From Limnanthes douglasii subsp. nivea (lineage: Eukaryota > Streptophyta > Magnoliopsida > Brassicales > Limnanthaceae): 64,000 nucleotides of DNA. Location of the stretch: contig JAUPFV010000002.1 of NCBI GenBank assembly GCA_036936605.1, positions 248,951,305 through 249,015,304 of the forward strand. Direction: 5' to 3'. This document shows, piece after piece, positions 34,121-47,895 of this stretch. Every line of letters starts with the position of its first letter. The stretch's first letter is position 1. A program made the position numbers and the translations under genes. Under the pieces are notes generated by a model, which did no database searches, was not told the origin of the DNA, and saw nothing but the letters and a program-made list of their open reading frames with translations.

Positions 34121-34430
34121 CTTTCCAAACTAACACTACATTCATTGTGTGGTCGAGTACTTTTAGATATATATAAAGTCTTTCTCCTATTACTGGTTGA
34201 AAAAAAGTTTCGGGAGAAGATAAATGTTTCTTCATATCGAGGAACTCCCTATCACAATTTGGTGACCAATTGAATAAATTGGAATTCCTTAACACTTGGA
34301 AGAATCGTGCATACTTATCCGATGAACTTGATATAAACCTGTTTAAATTTGCTAACATTCCACATAATACTTGAACCTTTTTTATGGATCTTGGAGGGTC
34401 CATAACTAGCAATGCATCTAGCTGTGTTGG
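32571..34430 (-). pseudogene. integrase and RNase H remnants of element C (second copy) with RT connection
   Basis: Second unit of the duplication, then its unique continuation. 34412-33807 on - is open for 201 codons: LVMDPPRSIKKVQVL, ANLNRFISSSSDKYA, RKMRPYFQAHSIKVRTSF, SVKLGHYDIDFSPRTTIKAQ. This is the connection/RNase H region aligned with B 12960-12360. Its PRTTIKAQ frame shows where B lost its frame near 12395. Confidence 0.78.
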
Positions 34431-34439
34431 GTAAGATTG

Positions 34440-35240
34440 AATCCATTTCCTAATAATGACATACCCTACAACAATATTGGACCGCGCGCCAAAGGTACAT
34501 TTTTATGGATTTAGCTTTAAATTGATGGCTTCCAGGTTAATGAAATTTTCTTTGAGATCAAGCAAATGATCATCTTCCTATAGACTCGCTACCATCATGT
34601 CATCAATATAAACTTCTAAATTTCTCCTAATCCGACTGACATATGCTTTGTTTACAAAGCGCTGGTAAGTAGCCCTAATATTCTTTAAACCGAAAGACAT
34701 TACCTTATAACAATGCAGCCCGCTGTAAGTGATAAATGTAGTATGATATTGGTTCTTTGAATCCATTTGTATCTAATTTTACCCAGAAAATGCATCCTTT
34801 AAAGATAACAACTTATTTCTAAATGTGGAATCTACCAATTGATCTATCCTAGAAACAAGGAAAGATCCATCCAGACAAGCCATATTGAGGCGTGTGAAAT
34901 CAATATGCATTCGTCATTTACCATTTTTTACAAGAACTATATTTTTTTTGTCTATAATGGGTACTGAGATTCTCGAATATGACGCATATTTGTTAGCCCA
35001 TCTACTTTTTTAACAATATCTTCATATTTTTCTTCAAAAAAACCCTTCTTCTTTGTATCATCGGGGCCGTATTGGATGACACAGATAATTTATGACAAAT
35101 GATGCTACTTGGTACGACTCTCACACCTTCATTACACCAAGAAAAAACATGTAAATTCTTACATAACAAAGACATCAACGTTTCCTTCAATTCTGGTGGT
35201 AATCTGGCTCCAACCGTGATATTTTTCCCATTTGCCAAAT
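34440..35240 (-). pseudogene. reverse transcriptase remnant of element C
   Basis: 34766-34578 on - carries TYSGLHCYKVMSFGLKNIRA and the active-site YIDDM. 35238-35002 carries HVFSWCNEGVRVVPSSIICH, matching B's linker HVFAWCNADVTGVPSEVISH. Several frames and stops. Confidence 0.8.
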
Positions 35241-35369
35241 TGTGTACTTCTACCTCTTCAATAGAAATAACTGCACTAGGATTATCTCTTAGATCATCTT
35301 TTTTGTATCCGAAGAGGATTATTCCTTCTTAGTTGTCATATTTTCTATAGAATTTAGAGCTAGGGCAGT

Positions 35370-36110
35370 GATATAATGTTCTCTTGTCACTTTTTATTAC
35401 TCCGAACCATCTTACTGGGCTTCCAACAACATATTTTAAGCACTAGTGAACTATTGATGCAACAAAATGCATCATTGATAGCCAAGATCTTCCAAAGATG
35501 GAATTATAAGGGGTCGAACAATCCATCACTACAAACAAAACTCTTATAAATTTCTTAAATGGTCATTTGCCAAGAATTTCTTCTCTTTTGAACTCCCCAA
35601 TAACATCAGCAGAGTTGCCTGTAAATCTTACTATGGTTATGTTTAACCGGAGAATAACGAATGGATTCTTCATTAAATTATAGGTAGACATAAATAAGAT
35701 ATTAGCTGAGCTACCAGTATGAATCCCGGTTGTATCGGAATTTTGTTCCTTTGGTAGATGCATATATTACCACGACATCCTCACGTGGCCCATATAGATT
35801 CCTTATTTCATCTTTATAAAAAACTATGAAAGGCTAGATTTTGAATAAAATGTGAAAATATTTTTCTTTTAATTGTGTAGTCAAGCTAAACACATGCCTT
35901 TTTCTAGAAGAACTTGAATGTGTTTTTATCGTATCTCCTCCTGAAATAGTTAACGATTCAAAGAATTAACACAGATAAATACCCTTCCAGTATTTTCAAA
36001 TACCACATTCACTCGACCTGGATTCGGATCAAGATCCAAGTACTCCAAATCTACATAGAATTACTCAATAATCATGATATTACTTTCCTATTTAGGAGAT
36101 TTTGAGGCTT
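35370..36110 (-). pseudogene. protease remnant of element C
   Basis: 35763-35563 on - reads HTGSSANILFMSTYNLMKN (active-site D of DTG replaced by H), then RFTGNSADVIGEFKREEIL. The second stretch keeps the frame that B lost near 14160. Confidence 0.75.
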
Positions 36111-37800
36111 GCTTTCGGACAACAGGTGAAGTTGTCTACGCCCCACTCGTGCTTGGATGTCATCTGCTACTCACTTGTCTATTACCCACTTGCAATTTAA
36201 CAAAGGTGGTTAGCTTCCCATTTTAGATTAATGATTTCTAAAGGAATATAATCCTTAGTATCGCATCTTACGTCATTATCATACTTACAAAAATATGTTT
36301 TTTTATTTTCCCTAGGAGTCTGGATGGGTGCAGGCCTTCGAAATTGCACAATTTATTTTGACATGTCAAACTATCGCAACATTTTTAATCAGTTCTGCAA
36401 AATAACTAGGTTGAACCCACTGATTACCTCTTGGTTTGGATTGCTGCCCTTGATTAGACTGGTTCGATCTAGTTCGATGAAAACCCTATCTAGAGTCCTT
36501 CAGATGATTGCTAACCGTAGCTTGTGACTGACTACTCGCTCGTGGAAAAAAAGGTTGAAGCAGCAGGTTTATATTGATGGGGTTGTCTTAATCTTTTAGT
36601 TTCTTTCACTATGATATGATTTCCAACTTGATTTAACAAACCACTCTAAGCCATTGCTTTCTTATGGTTACAGAATCAGCTAACTCACCAACTAACAACC
36701 TTTGTCTAAGTTGCAGTTACAGCTATCTGTTCGAAGTAGTCGGCCAATCTATCTTTTGTATACACAAAATATTATGTATAATATTTTAAAGATTAATTAG
36801 GGTGATGCCAACAATAGATTATAGTATCTATGTTCCGTCTAAGTTCTTTACTTTCCAAAAATTATCTTCGGAAGGCCATCCAAAAGATGTCAAATTTCTT
36901 GATCGACCCCTACGGTAATATGTTATACCACTTCAATGCGCTATCCTTGAAAGTTTGAAATAAAACTCTATACAATAGCTTGTCATCATCCTCAAAACTC
37001 ATCATGAAATTCTTCAACTGCTCAAGATGGTTATCGGGATGTTGGCTTCCATCATATTTTTCCATTTTTTAGATGTCAAAACGCCTAGCTAGATATCCAG
37101 AAATGATTTTCGAAGACAATGTAACTGCCTCTAATTATGCCCTTGACTAAGCATGACATCCTCATTAGAAGTGGAAAAAAATCCAAGGCTCGAACTGAAC
37201 TACGAATTGATCACTCCATAAGCGATCTATGTTATGATCACTCAATAAGCGATCTATGAGAATAATCATGCGTATTCGTCTTGTGGTGTATTTTCGAATG
37301 TTTTTTAGATTGAAGCTTTCTGTCATTTATCTTGCCACAATGGTCACTACTCGAAGAAGAGGATGAGATTTATGATTCTGTTGTAGAGCCGTCAATAGAC
37401 TCCAAAGTGTTGGAATTGTGTTTAGCTCGATGCTATTTTTTAGATTCGTTGTGAGCTTTGGGAGAATCCTCATCCTGACCTTGCTTCAGATTATGTTGAG
37501 GATTATCATCTGGCTCATCAGATTTTGGATACTCTGATGGAATTTTTCCCTCCAAATCCCTCTCAGCTTGTATCTGAGGTCCCAATGCTTCAATTTTTCC
37601 TCCTAATTTATCTCGCTTCTTTTGCATGACAAACGTTTCTTCAGTATCTTATTCGTGTAGGATGTATGCACCTGCTCCTCTTCGACTGTAACCTCTTCAT
37701 TTTCAAAGGGAGGGGAATGTCTATTTGCATGTCATGATCTATGTTCCAAAAAAACTTTGAAGGTAAGTTTGTTACATTAAGTTTTGGATTTTTTTTCCAG
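36111..37800 (-). pseudogene. gag remnant of element C
   Basis: On -, pieces matching B's gag appear in order: about 37060-36900 (KMEKYDGS, LEQLKNFMM, FQTFKDSALKWYN, GSIKKFDIFWMAFR) and 37627-37433 (a Lys/Glu/Asp-rich N-terminal stretch, MQKKRDKLGGKIEALGPQIQ). Stops are frequent. Confidence 0.7.
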
Positions 37801-37837
37801 GCACCTTGCTATATGCTCCCGTTGTGGGTCGCCGGTG

Positions 37838-38206
37838 TGATAAGATTTGAATTGGTTCGGAGGTTATTTAGGTAACCTTATGGGTGGTGCAATAAGTTTA
37901 AGGTAGAAAGTAAAAAAATAATTGAGCTGATGTATTAAAGTTTTAAAAGATGAATTTCAACTCTCTTAAATGTTATTTCTCAAAGCACTTATAAGCCGAC
38001 TTTAGGTTAACGGGCTAAATCGGTTAGGTCATGATTATCGGTCAAACCCGAAGACCTAAAAATCTCATTTAATATTAAATAATATATAAGAAAGGATTAA
38101 AAAGTATTAAATAAATTTATATGCTAATTATTAAATCCAAAAATAAAAGTATAGTTAACTTATTGACCTTCCAAAAAATCCTATTATATCATTACTACCG
38201 CACCCA
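37838..38206 (-). repeat. 5' LTR of element C
   Basis: Partner of 26200-26577. On its inner side (37817-37835) the - strand reads CCGGCGACCCACAACGGGAG, in the place of B's primer-binding site. Alignment with the left LTR is clear but with many differences and small indels. Confidence 0.82.
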
Positions 38207-38480
38207 AATATTTTTTATTCTCGTCGATTTATAAAAGAAGCCTCTCTAAAATCACTAAATATTTTATAATGTTTCTTTGTTCACTAAATAAATAATATAT
38301 TCATTATTGTGTTGGATTTATTATGCAATCTTCAATCTCAAGATATATATTCTTTCAATATTTTCAACAAAAGTTGATAAAATGAAGAATTAGCTGAATG
38401 GGTAAAATGATCAAAGAGAGGTTTTCTCTCCAATTTGAGGAACTCTCTTTCTCTTCCTAACGGCGAAGTTGAAGGCTCGT
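38207..38480. other. no gene recognised; AT-rich
   Basis: Sequence between element C and the LINE. No motif recognised. Confidence 0.5.
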
Positions 38481-38529
38481 TTCAACTGAGTTGAAGCAGG
38501 CTTATCATCCATCGATGGAGGTCTCGATC

Positions 38530-40240
<1,711 letters not shown>

Positions 40241-40289
40241 ACTTTCAAAGAGTCACAAAAACCATATACCTCTAGTTTTAAATTATCAT

Positions 40290-41216
40290 TAATATTATAT
40301 ACTGGAATACTAGAGGTTTTGGCAATAAAAGCACAATTAGGAGATTAAATTATTAGCAAAATATGATAATATAGACTTCCTAGCTCTGCAGAAGCCTAGG
40401 ATTTTTGAAAACATAATTGATTCAACATTAAAATCCCTTGGTTTACATCATGGAATTTCAAACCTAAATAATAAAATATGGATCATATGTAAAGACCTTT
40501 TTATAGTGGATGTGATCTATAATCATGAGTAGCTCATCCACTTAAAAGTTCATCACTCAACCATTAACAATGTCTTCACGGTAACTTTCATACATGCAAA
40601 GTGCTCCAGAATTAATAGATTACCTTTATGGGATAAGTTGAGAGAAATATCCAACAATCAACTGAGTTGGATTGTTAATAGATTAGATAGACTTTTAGTT
40701 AATGCTTCAATGAGAAACCATTTTAACTGGCCAGCCTCTATATGTATTTTAACAAAAACTTGAAAGACTTAAAATAAGTTAGTCTTGGAACCATGATGTC
40801 TTTGGCAATAGATTTAATGTTATTGCCAAAGTTGAGGAGGATATTATCTTTCTTGAAAATAAATTATCAAGAAACCTACAGTTTAAAGGATATATTAACT
40901 TATTCAAAGAAAAGGAAAACCATCTGCTTCCTTTGGCAAGAGAAGAATCATATCATATTGGGGAGTAAAAAAATCGTATCAACTCGATCAAACAAGAAGA
41001 TACAATTACTTTTTTTTATAACTTTGTTAAGAAAAGACAAAGAATAATATAATAAATGGGATTTGGCATGGAGGAACATAGATGGATGATCAAACCATGC
41101 TTAGTGTAGTAGGGGACTATTTTAAAGACCTTTTTCACAAATAATAAAACTTGTAAATCAATACGAAGACCTAATGAAAATTATCCCCAACCTAATCTTA
41201 GAATCAAACAACCAAT
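40290..41216 (+). pseudogene. LINE ORF2 remnant, endonuclease and linker
   Basis: Starts with YWNTRGFGNKSTIRRL, the typical opening of plant LINE endonuclease (WN.RG.G...T...L), then a decayed FLALQEP-like piece. Later, SWNHDVFGNRFNVIAKVEED and FLENKLSRNLQ match the region between endonuclease and RT (WN...FG......EE.I), and VVGDYFKDLFHK precedes RT. It ends ILESNNQ, where a solo LTR is inserted. Confidence 0.8.
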
Positions 41217-41819
41217 TGATAAGGGAGGATTCCCCCGAGTAAGTACGAAAACGAGTAGGAAAGACGGATGATGGGCTTGGGCTAAGATAGTAAAGGAACA
41301 AGGAAACGGAGGATGAGCTCGACACTACTGTCGACCTCAAAGAGAAGAATCTAATCGACCAGACTGAGGAGGCGATGAACAGACAAGGGATGAGCTTGCA
41401 TATAAACTAATCGACCTTAAAGCTAAGTGGAGAATAAGCTCGAAGATAATTGGTCGACCAGGTGGTCGGGCGAGCTCAAGGACACGCAGCCAACACAGAC
41501 CTCATCGCGCTCAAAGAGTGGGCCATCTCAGATTGACACGTAACCCAGATGAAGAATTTATTTATTCATTATGTAATAAGCGTTATAAGTTTTAATTCAA
41601 ACCGTTTCAAGCAGTTGTTCCGAAGTTATAGGAGATGTGATGTTAGTGATTTAGTGTTGCATTAAGTGTAATTAAAAATGAATGTAACTGCCCACTAACT
41701 CACAGAATTATAAGTAGGAAGAATCTATTGATGAATAAGATGATCCTTTTTTGCCTCATCTATTTTCCTGAGTAAAAGCTTAAGATTTTACTTTGGTAGA
41801 ACTTATTATTCCCGTAACA
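41217..41819. mobile_element. solo LTR, 603 bp, inserted in LINE ORF2
   Basis: Starts TGATAAGGGAGG and ends CCCGTAACA, with TG...CA termini, flanked by direct repeats ccaat at 41212-41216 and 41820-41824. Removing it with one ccaat joins the LINE reading as NNQYLMTTPTTYEIHS across the gap, confirming the edges. No coding content. Orientation and family are not determined; a 5-bp duplication fits a gypsy or copia LTR left by recombination between LTRs. Confidence 0.9.
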
Positions 41820-41824
41820 CCAAT

Positions 41825-42085
41825 ATCTTATGACCACCCCAACAACTTATGAAATTCATAGTGCACGCAAAAACCTTAAAACCAATAATATTGCTAGTCG
41901 AGATGGATTTAATGTAACCTTTTATAAATCTTGTTGGCCTATAATACATAACGATTTATGCTATGTTGTGATAGATTATTTCTCTAGTAATGCTACACCA
42001 AATGGCATTTTTTCAAGTTTCATATTTATAAGGTTTATGGAGGTTAAAATAGTATTTATTATATTAATTGAATGATGTCACACGT
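41825..42085 (+). pseudogene. LINE ORF2 remnant, start of reverse transcriptase
   Basis: Continues the LINE after the solo LTR: TTPTTYEIHSARKNLKTNNI and DGFNVTFYKSCWPIIHNDLC, matching the entry to plant LINE RT (EI..A......KAPGPDGF...FYK..W.I...D). The remainder of RT is missing, so the element is cut off near 42085. Confidence 0.85.
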
Positions 42086-43090
42086 TGACCATTATTATCT
42101 TTAATGGTCTTAAATTCTCGCATGTGATCAGGGGGAATGATTTTCGTGGTTTAACCCGATCATTTTACTTGGATTATTAATTATGGAAACCGTTCCTTGA
42201 TGTCTTTATTTCTTCTAAACGTGCTAAACCTTATGATCTACTCACGTGCACTTCATTTTCTTAACTGTGCGGCTCAACTTTATAATATGCTCAGTCTTTT
42301 GTTATGCACGCTCGGTCTTTTACTTGTCTTATGTACGATCAGTCTTTTGTGTAGGCTCTGTTTGACTGATTTCTCTGTAATGTTTCCATCTTTTTTTCTG
42401 AGCGTGTTCTGGTGCAGCTCGCCTCCTCTTTCCGCTTCCTTTCTATCTTACTCGGGCTTAGTTTATTCGACCTCGAGTTTTACCCAGGTCATTCGGTCTG
42501 ATTGACTGGGTGAGTCTGTCAATGAATTTTTCTTCACATCTACCGTTAGACTTATGGGTATATATAACCTTATCATAGATGACTTTTCATATTTGCAAAT
42601 GACTCTAAGAATAATATCACTTTTCATACTCTGGTTCAGCTTGTGAGAGGAAGCAATCATTAGCTACATAAAAGGGATTCCATATGATATATATGAAGAT
42701 TAGAAAGGTTTCATCTATTGATAGCTCAAGACAATTAAATCAAAAAGGAAATTTTCAATCAACTTCTTGAACCATGAAATTAATAATTGCATGAAGTTTG
42801 CTCGTGAAGAAATCAATGCCCTGAAGAGTTTTACATGTTCCATATCAAAACTGTAGTTAATTTCAATGCCATGAAGAAAACAATTAAACATAGTCAAACA
42901 AATAAATGTTAAAGTCAATTAACAAATTAAAGAAAATCAATTCATAGCATTATGGTTTGTTCGACGATAAACTTATTAAGATAGATTTTATAGCAATATG
43001 ATTTTATTTACCGACTAATCCAAATTTAAATTTTAAATACAATTTATCCTTTATGAATTTGATAATATGACAAAGAAAGTTTAGAGAGAA
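42086..43090. other. unclassified repeat-like sequence, no gene
   Basis: 42190-42520 has T/C-rich, LTR-like sequence with two related pieces (ctcggtcttttacttgtctt and gatcagtctttt). The rest is AT-rich. No coding motif seen on either strand. Confidence 0.4.
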
Positions 43091-44531
43091 AGAACTAGTT
43101 TTGAAATTGGGGTTCAATGTTTTGATTTGGGGCTGTAATTGTATTGTTTTTTTAGGATAATTGAGTTTTGAATTTGGGGTTCAATATCTTGATTTGAGGC
43201 TACAATTGTTTGGTTTTTTTGGGATAATTGAGTCTTTTCTTAAATAGGCTGCTGGATCTATTTGTAAAATGGATATGTTGATGTATGATTGGTTGTAGTA
43301 TGATCGGATAAATGGAAACAAATTTTAGACTCATTATGTACATCTCCTTTGGGATATCTTGAAAATAAATAAATAATTATTTAATTCACTAGTTTCCCTC
43401 TATTTCTAATATTCACTATTCATATGATTTTTCTTACTTTCTCAATTTATTTTACTTTTTCAATTTAAAAATATTATATTGTAAATATATATTTATTAAC
43501 TCTATTAGTAATTTATTTAAATTTAAACCAAACAAAAACTGATTCGTCTATAATTTAAATTTAAATATAAAATTTAGAATTAATATTAATTAATTGAAAT
43601 AAAAATATATTTTTTTATAAATAAAAATATCAAAATAAATATTAAATTTCAATACAACGATATTTTATTTATAAATTTAATATTCACTTTTACATTACAA
43701 ATACAACTGATTCCGAGATATCACTTCGGAATCAAGTTTCTTCGGTTAAAACTTGTAGAAATCATACTTTGTGATTAAAAAAATAAAAATAATATATGTT
43801 ATTTTTTTAATAGAGAAAACAATAAATTTCTCAAATAAAAAATAACATATTTGATGGAGAATTGCTTCATCTAATAATACAAGTGATTTAAAAACAAAAA
43901 TATTAAGTGAATGAAAAAAATCGATTTTTCCAAACGAAATTAGATTATAATTATATATTATAAAATTTATATATTTGAACAGAACGCATGAATTGATAAC
44001 ATTTAAACATAACGTAAAAAATAAAAATATGAGCGACTAATTTTAACAAATTAAAATATATTAAACTTAGGGATCACAAATGGGTTGAATTTAGACATAA
44101 AATGGTATTTACCTATTAATTTTAGATAACTAAATTATACTATTATATTTTATTTTGATAATACTTTGAAATAAATGTATATACAATTTTTCAAAATAAA
44201 AATTATATATATAAGGATTAAACTTTATTAAATTTTGAAAAAACTAAAATAATGTCCAATTTATTCTTACTCTTACATTGAAGTCCAATATATCAGATGG
44301 TGTTGAATTGAAAACTAAGATGGTGTTGAATTGAAAACTAAAAGGGTAGTCCTGCGTGTGGAATAATATATAAGTTTGAATCTTTTTACAAACTCAATTG
44401 TGAGCACTCGTTAAATAGCTACGGTGGATTCTCTAAAAAGAAAATTGATCACAAATATTAAATTTTGTAAAACATAATATTTTATTTTCGCAAATTAAAG
44501 AAGTAACAAAATACAAAAGTTAACTTGGAGG
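43091..44531. repeat. AT-rich spacer with two small tandem duplications
   Basis: 43099-43236 is an imperfect duplication of a 69-bp unit (starting ttttgaaattggggttcaat). About 44290-44340 holds two copies of a 25-bp unit (gatggtgttgaattgaaaac). The rest is A/T-rich without recognisable genes. Confidence 0.6.
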
Positions 44532-44541
44532 ATGCTAAAGT
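44532..44541. repeat. target site duplication (left), atgctaaagt
   Basis: Ten-bp direct repeat with 46330-46339, exactly flanking the inverted-repeat element. Mutator-like elements make 9-11-bp duplications. Confidence 0.9.
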
Positions 44542-44901
44542 GGCTAAAAAGCGTGTCAAGTCACTGGACTATGACACCTGTTGCATTCGTGCCACTAGCT
44601 TTAAGTGTCCCCAAAACGAGTCATCTGTGTTTCAGAAAGTTGCATTCTTGCCACGGGCGCGTGCAAAAGCACAGAATGCTGACACGTGGAACCCCCAAAG
44701 TACACAAATCTGTTGCATATACGGTCACTGGTATTTCTCTTCCAGAAATACCCCCATTCAGTTTCACCCCTATCATTTAACTTTTTCACTTTTTTACTCC
44801 AACCATTTACTGTCCCCTTTTAATTTTTTACCGCTTCTTTAACTTTTTACCCTTACTAATATATTTACTCACTCTGAAACCCATTTGCCCACTGTTAAAC
44901 C
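44542..44901 (+). repeat. left terminal inverted repeat
   Basis: About 360 bp, pairs with 45968-46329 in reverse complement with few differences. Contains tgacacgtgg (G-box-like, about 44682). Open frames within it are repeat-derived. Confidence 0.9.
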
Positions 44902-45460
44902 TTCGATTCCATCAACCCGACCCGTTTTGTTTTAACCCATTCCTTTCATGACCCAATTATAAATTTCCCCCAATTGTCAAACCCTAACATTTTCCCTCCT
45001 CAATTCTATTCCCTGGAAGTTGAAAGAACTCTCTCCCTCTCTTCATCACTCCCTGTTACTCACAATCTCTCTCCCTCTCTCCATTCACTCCTGGTTACTC
45101 ACAATCTCTCTCCATCTCCCTCTCACTCCCTTAATCGCGATTTTTATCATCAACCCTAGATCCTTCTCACTTACTCACTGTCTGTGAAACCCTAATTATC
45201 ACAAGCTTTAAATACACAAAAATCAATAGACATATTATTTAAACTACAAGCTTTACTATCACAATTTGATTCAATACACAAAAATCCATTCAAATTTCAA
45301 ACATCATAATTGAAATAAAATTTCATAATCCATGAAACATACAACATATATTACTTACACCTGATACAAGATTCTTTTAATACGTAGACTAAAAACAGAC
45401 AATTACCAACAAACAAAAAACTAGACATACACATAGAACCCTAATTATCCAGTTCTTCCT

Positions 45461-45804
45461 TTAAATTTCAGCTTCCATCTTCTTACGTTGCTTCAATAGA
45501 CCGTTAATCACGGTGTGTGACCTACTGTTAACCACTGGATCGATCCATCTAAAGTATTTGCAGTACTGACTTTTCTAATAAACACAAATCGATTAAGAGG
45601 AGAAGAAATAGAGTAATAGAGTAATCATTGAAGCCAAAACAATTTGTTTCACTGAAAAATAAAACTTACCCTGAAATTACAACATCCATTGAATCTTCTG
45701 TCAGGATTTGGGACTGTCCAAGCCGTTTTTGTTATGCTTGGTAGCCCACATTCGCAAAACCCTAAATTAGATGGTTATTTTGATGTACATGAGGAGGACG
45801 ACAT
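45461..45804 (-). pseudogene. GRF-type zinc-finger gene, two exons, inside the MULE
   Basis: On -, exon 1 (45804-45670) starts MSSSSCTSK, has one in-frame TAA (45775-45777), then gives CECGLPSITKTAWTVPNPD and RRFNGCCNFR. Exon 2 (45565-45461) gives YCKYFRWIDP, then GLLKQRKKMEAEI and a stop. The pattern C.CG...T.WT..NP.RRF..C...C.YF.W is the GRF zinc finger, a small nucleic-acid-binding module. The 104-bp intron (GTAAGT...TCAG, 45669-45566) is phase 0 and separates the third and fourth zinc ligands. Total about 79 residues. One stop near the N-terminus is the only break; translation from a later codon is not evident, as no in-frame Met precedes CECG. Similar short GRF proteins are common in plant genomes. 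Confidence 0.78.
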
Positions 45805-45967
45805 TATAATGGGTTTGTAGAAGATGGCTGGGTGAAGAAGGAGATTAGGGTATTACAGAATTGTTGAAGGAGGTTATGGAGAAGCTTCGAAATTAGGGTT
45901 TCAAAGCAAAAGTAAAGAAGATATATTGGGTAAATGATGGGAAAATGGGTTTAACAGAGGGTATATG

Positions 45968-46329
45968 GGTTTAACAGTGGGCAAATGGGTTTCACAGTGA
46001 GTAAATATATTAGTAAGGGTAAAAGGTTAAAGAGGAAGTAAAAAATTAAAAGGGGACAGTAAATGGTTGGAGTAAAAAAGTGAAAAAGTTAAATGGAAGG
46101 GGGTGAAAGTGAATGGTGGTATATCTGGAAGAGAAATACCAGTGACCGTATATGCAACAGATTGGTGTACTTTGGGGGTGCCACGTGTCAGCATTATGTG
46201 CTTTTGCACGCGCCCGTGGCAATAATGCAACTTTCTGAAACACGGATGACTCGTTTTTGGGACACTTGAAAGGTAGTGGCATGAATGCAACATGTGTCAT
46301 AGTCCAGTGACTTGACAGGGTTTTTAGCC
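45968..46329 (-). repeat. right terminal inverted repeat
   Basis: Reverse complement of 44542-44901. The outermost bases ttttagcc match the left ggctaaaa; next to it lies the second atgctaaagt (46330-46339). Confidence 0.9.
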
Positions 46330-46339
46330 ATGCTAAAGT

Positions 46340-47640
46340 TTATTTGGAGGTCAATGGTTGTTTTAGGTCTTTCTTTCATATAGCCTTTCTTCATGAGGGG
46401 GAAACATCTTTTCTTCTTATTATTTTTATAAGCATAACAATGGGTTAGATTTGATCTTGGGCTGATCTATTTGGGCCGCTTCTTTTTTTCTAAATGAATT
46501 GAAATCAAGCCCGAGTTATTTCGAAATTGGTATTTTTATGTCTGAACCGATTTCATACAGATCGATCGGATTAAACGGAATCAGACTAATTTTATTAAGA
46601 ATATATTTGTAAATACATTTTTAAGTAAAATAAAAAGAGAACAAAAATTTAAATGTCGTTAAGCACAGTTTCTAACCGTCGGTCATCTAGATAGAGTTGG
46701 CCTAACAACTCCACATTTATCAGTAAGTGCGACCTTTTAGTATATTTTTTGGATAACTTTATTTTTAAAATAGATTTAGATTTTGATGCTAATCAAAATA
46801 TTTATGATAGCAGATGTTAGAGATTTATCGAATAAATTAATAAAAGTTAATAGTATTGTAAATACCGATTCAACTATCTCATTACTATATAATATCCAAA
46901 AAACAACATATTACCAATAAGTATTTGAACTTAAAAAATAGTCAAAAACATCCTCACTAGTATAAATAAGATGTTTTAAGTTGAAAAATATTTCGCCCCT
47001 TTTGAACCAAAATCTTTTATTATCATTCCCTCTCAATCACAGTAAACCCATTTAAATTATTAAACCCACGAAACACTCAAATACCCAGTTACCTCCAGAA
47101 ACTGATGAACCTACCTCTCAGGCTACCTCCTTCAACGATTTCTCAGTCCAACGAAACAATAAAGACGTCGACGACCATTGTTCATCGTGAAGGAATACGT
47201 ATTTGAAGTTTCGTTTGTCGTTCTCTAGAAAACCGTACATGTATAAAAATCGAGACAATAAAAAAATTCACTGTATTTCGTTGCTTCACTATCACCTAGC
47301 TTCTGCATTTGTAGGTTTCCATTGTATTTAGAGTGTAATTCGATGGTTCATTATGACTACGCTCTTAGTTAAACTCATATTATTGTTACGTATATCGTCG
47401 ATCACTAGTAGCTTTTGGTTTTGGTGGACATTATGTTTCAATGTACTTTATAAGGTTCTTAGGTGCATATATTGTGTTACATTTTAATGTGTTGTGTTGT
47501 TTCTAGGTTGTAGTGTATTATCTTGTTTTGGGGTTTGATTGTTGTGACTCAATTTTTGAATTTTTTGTCAAAGTGCATGTGAAAATAACACTAAACTTGC
47601 ATTTTGTTCCTATGAATATACACTAATCTAGCATATTCTT
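46340..47640. other. no gene recognised; possible left flank of the Ulp1-MULE
   Basis: AT-rich, with a short taaattattaaacccacgaa segment and some ORF-free sequence. The left edge of the next element must lie here, but no terminal inverted repeat pairing with about 56.2-56.5 kb is visible. Confidence 0.4.
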
Positions 47641-47649
47641 TGGCTTTTG

Positions 47650-47895
47650 TACGAAGAACTCGCATGTTTGTATTGAGCCATAACATTATGTGGTAGTCCA
47701 AAGAACTCGCACGGTTGTGTTTGTGGATTATGTTCTCTTCTAAACTCGTATATTTTATTTTTCAAATAACTAGCATGGTTAAAATTTTCAAATAAGTAGC
47801 TTGGTTGATTTTCCAAACAAATCGCATTGTTAATTTTCCAAACAAGTAACATGGTTGACGTTTTAAAAAAATCAGCGTGTTTAGTTTCTCTATAA
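47650..47895 (+). repeat. 25-bp repeat array 1 (core aactcgcatggtta)
   Basis: Eight or so units: gaactcgcatgtttg, gaactcgcacggttgtg, aaactcgtatattt, aactagcatggttaaaa, agtagcttggttga, aaatcgcattgttaat, aagtaacatggttga, atcagcgtgttta. The last five are spaced about 25 bp apart (47765-47890). It lies upstream of the Ulp1 gene. Confidence 0.8.

Larger units (their letters stand above)
26200..38206 (-). mobile_element. old Ty3/gypsy element C, same family type as B, with antisense accessory gene
   Basis: About 12 kb between two diverged LTRs (26200-26577 and 37838-38206). It has the same layout as B: accessory gene on + after the 3' LTR, a tandem-repeat block, then gag-pol on -. All genes are full of stops and frameshifts. 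A 1550-bp piece of pol is duplicated in tandem, which lengthens it. The LTRs are clearly more divergent than those of B, so it is a much older insertion. Confidence 0.88.
44542..46329. mobile_element. 1.8-kb MULE-type element with long terminal inverted repeats and GRF zinc-finger gene
   Basis: Terminal inverted repeats of about 360 bp (44542-44901 and 45968-46329) begin ggctaaaaa; shared inner segments include gtcaagtcactggac, ctatgacac and the reversed forms gtccagtgacttgac. With the 10-bp duplication this is a non-autonomous Mutator-like element, with no transposase inside. Its interior has a CT-rich, roughly 45-bp-period repeat (about 45030-45130), several ccctaa(a/t) stretches, and a two-exon GRF zinc-finger gene on - (45461-45804). 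It can be seen as a Pack-MULE or as an element family with its own short protein. Confidence 0.9.

Noticed and set aside
42190..42505. 102-codon hydrophobic open frame on +
   Set aside because: T/C-rich LTR-like sequence gives Leu/Ser/Phe-rich translation; no homologue recognised.
44525..44842. Open frames in the inverted repeats of the 1.8-kb MULE (and their mirror at 46027-46394)
   Set aside because: Present in both repeats as mirror copies, with no motif; stop-poor by composition only.
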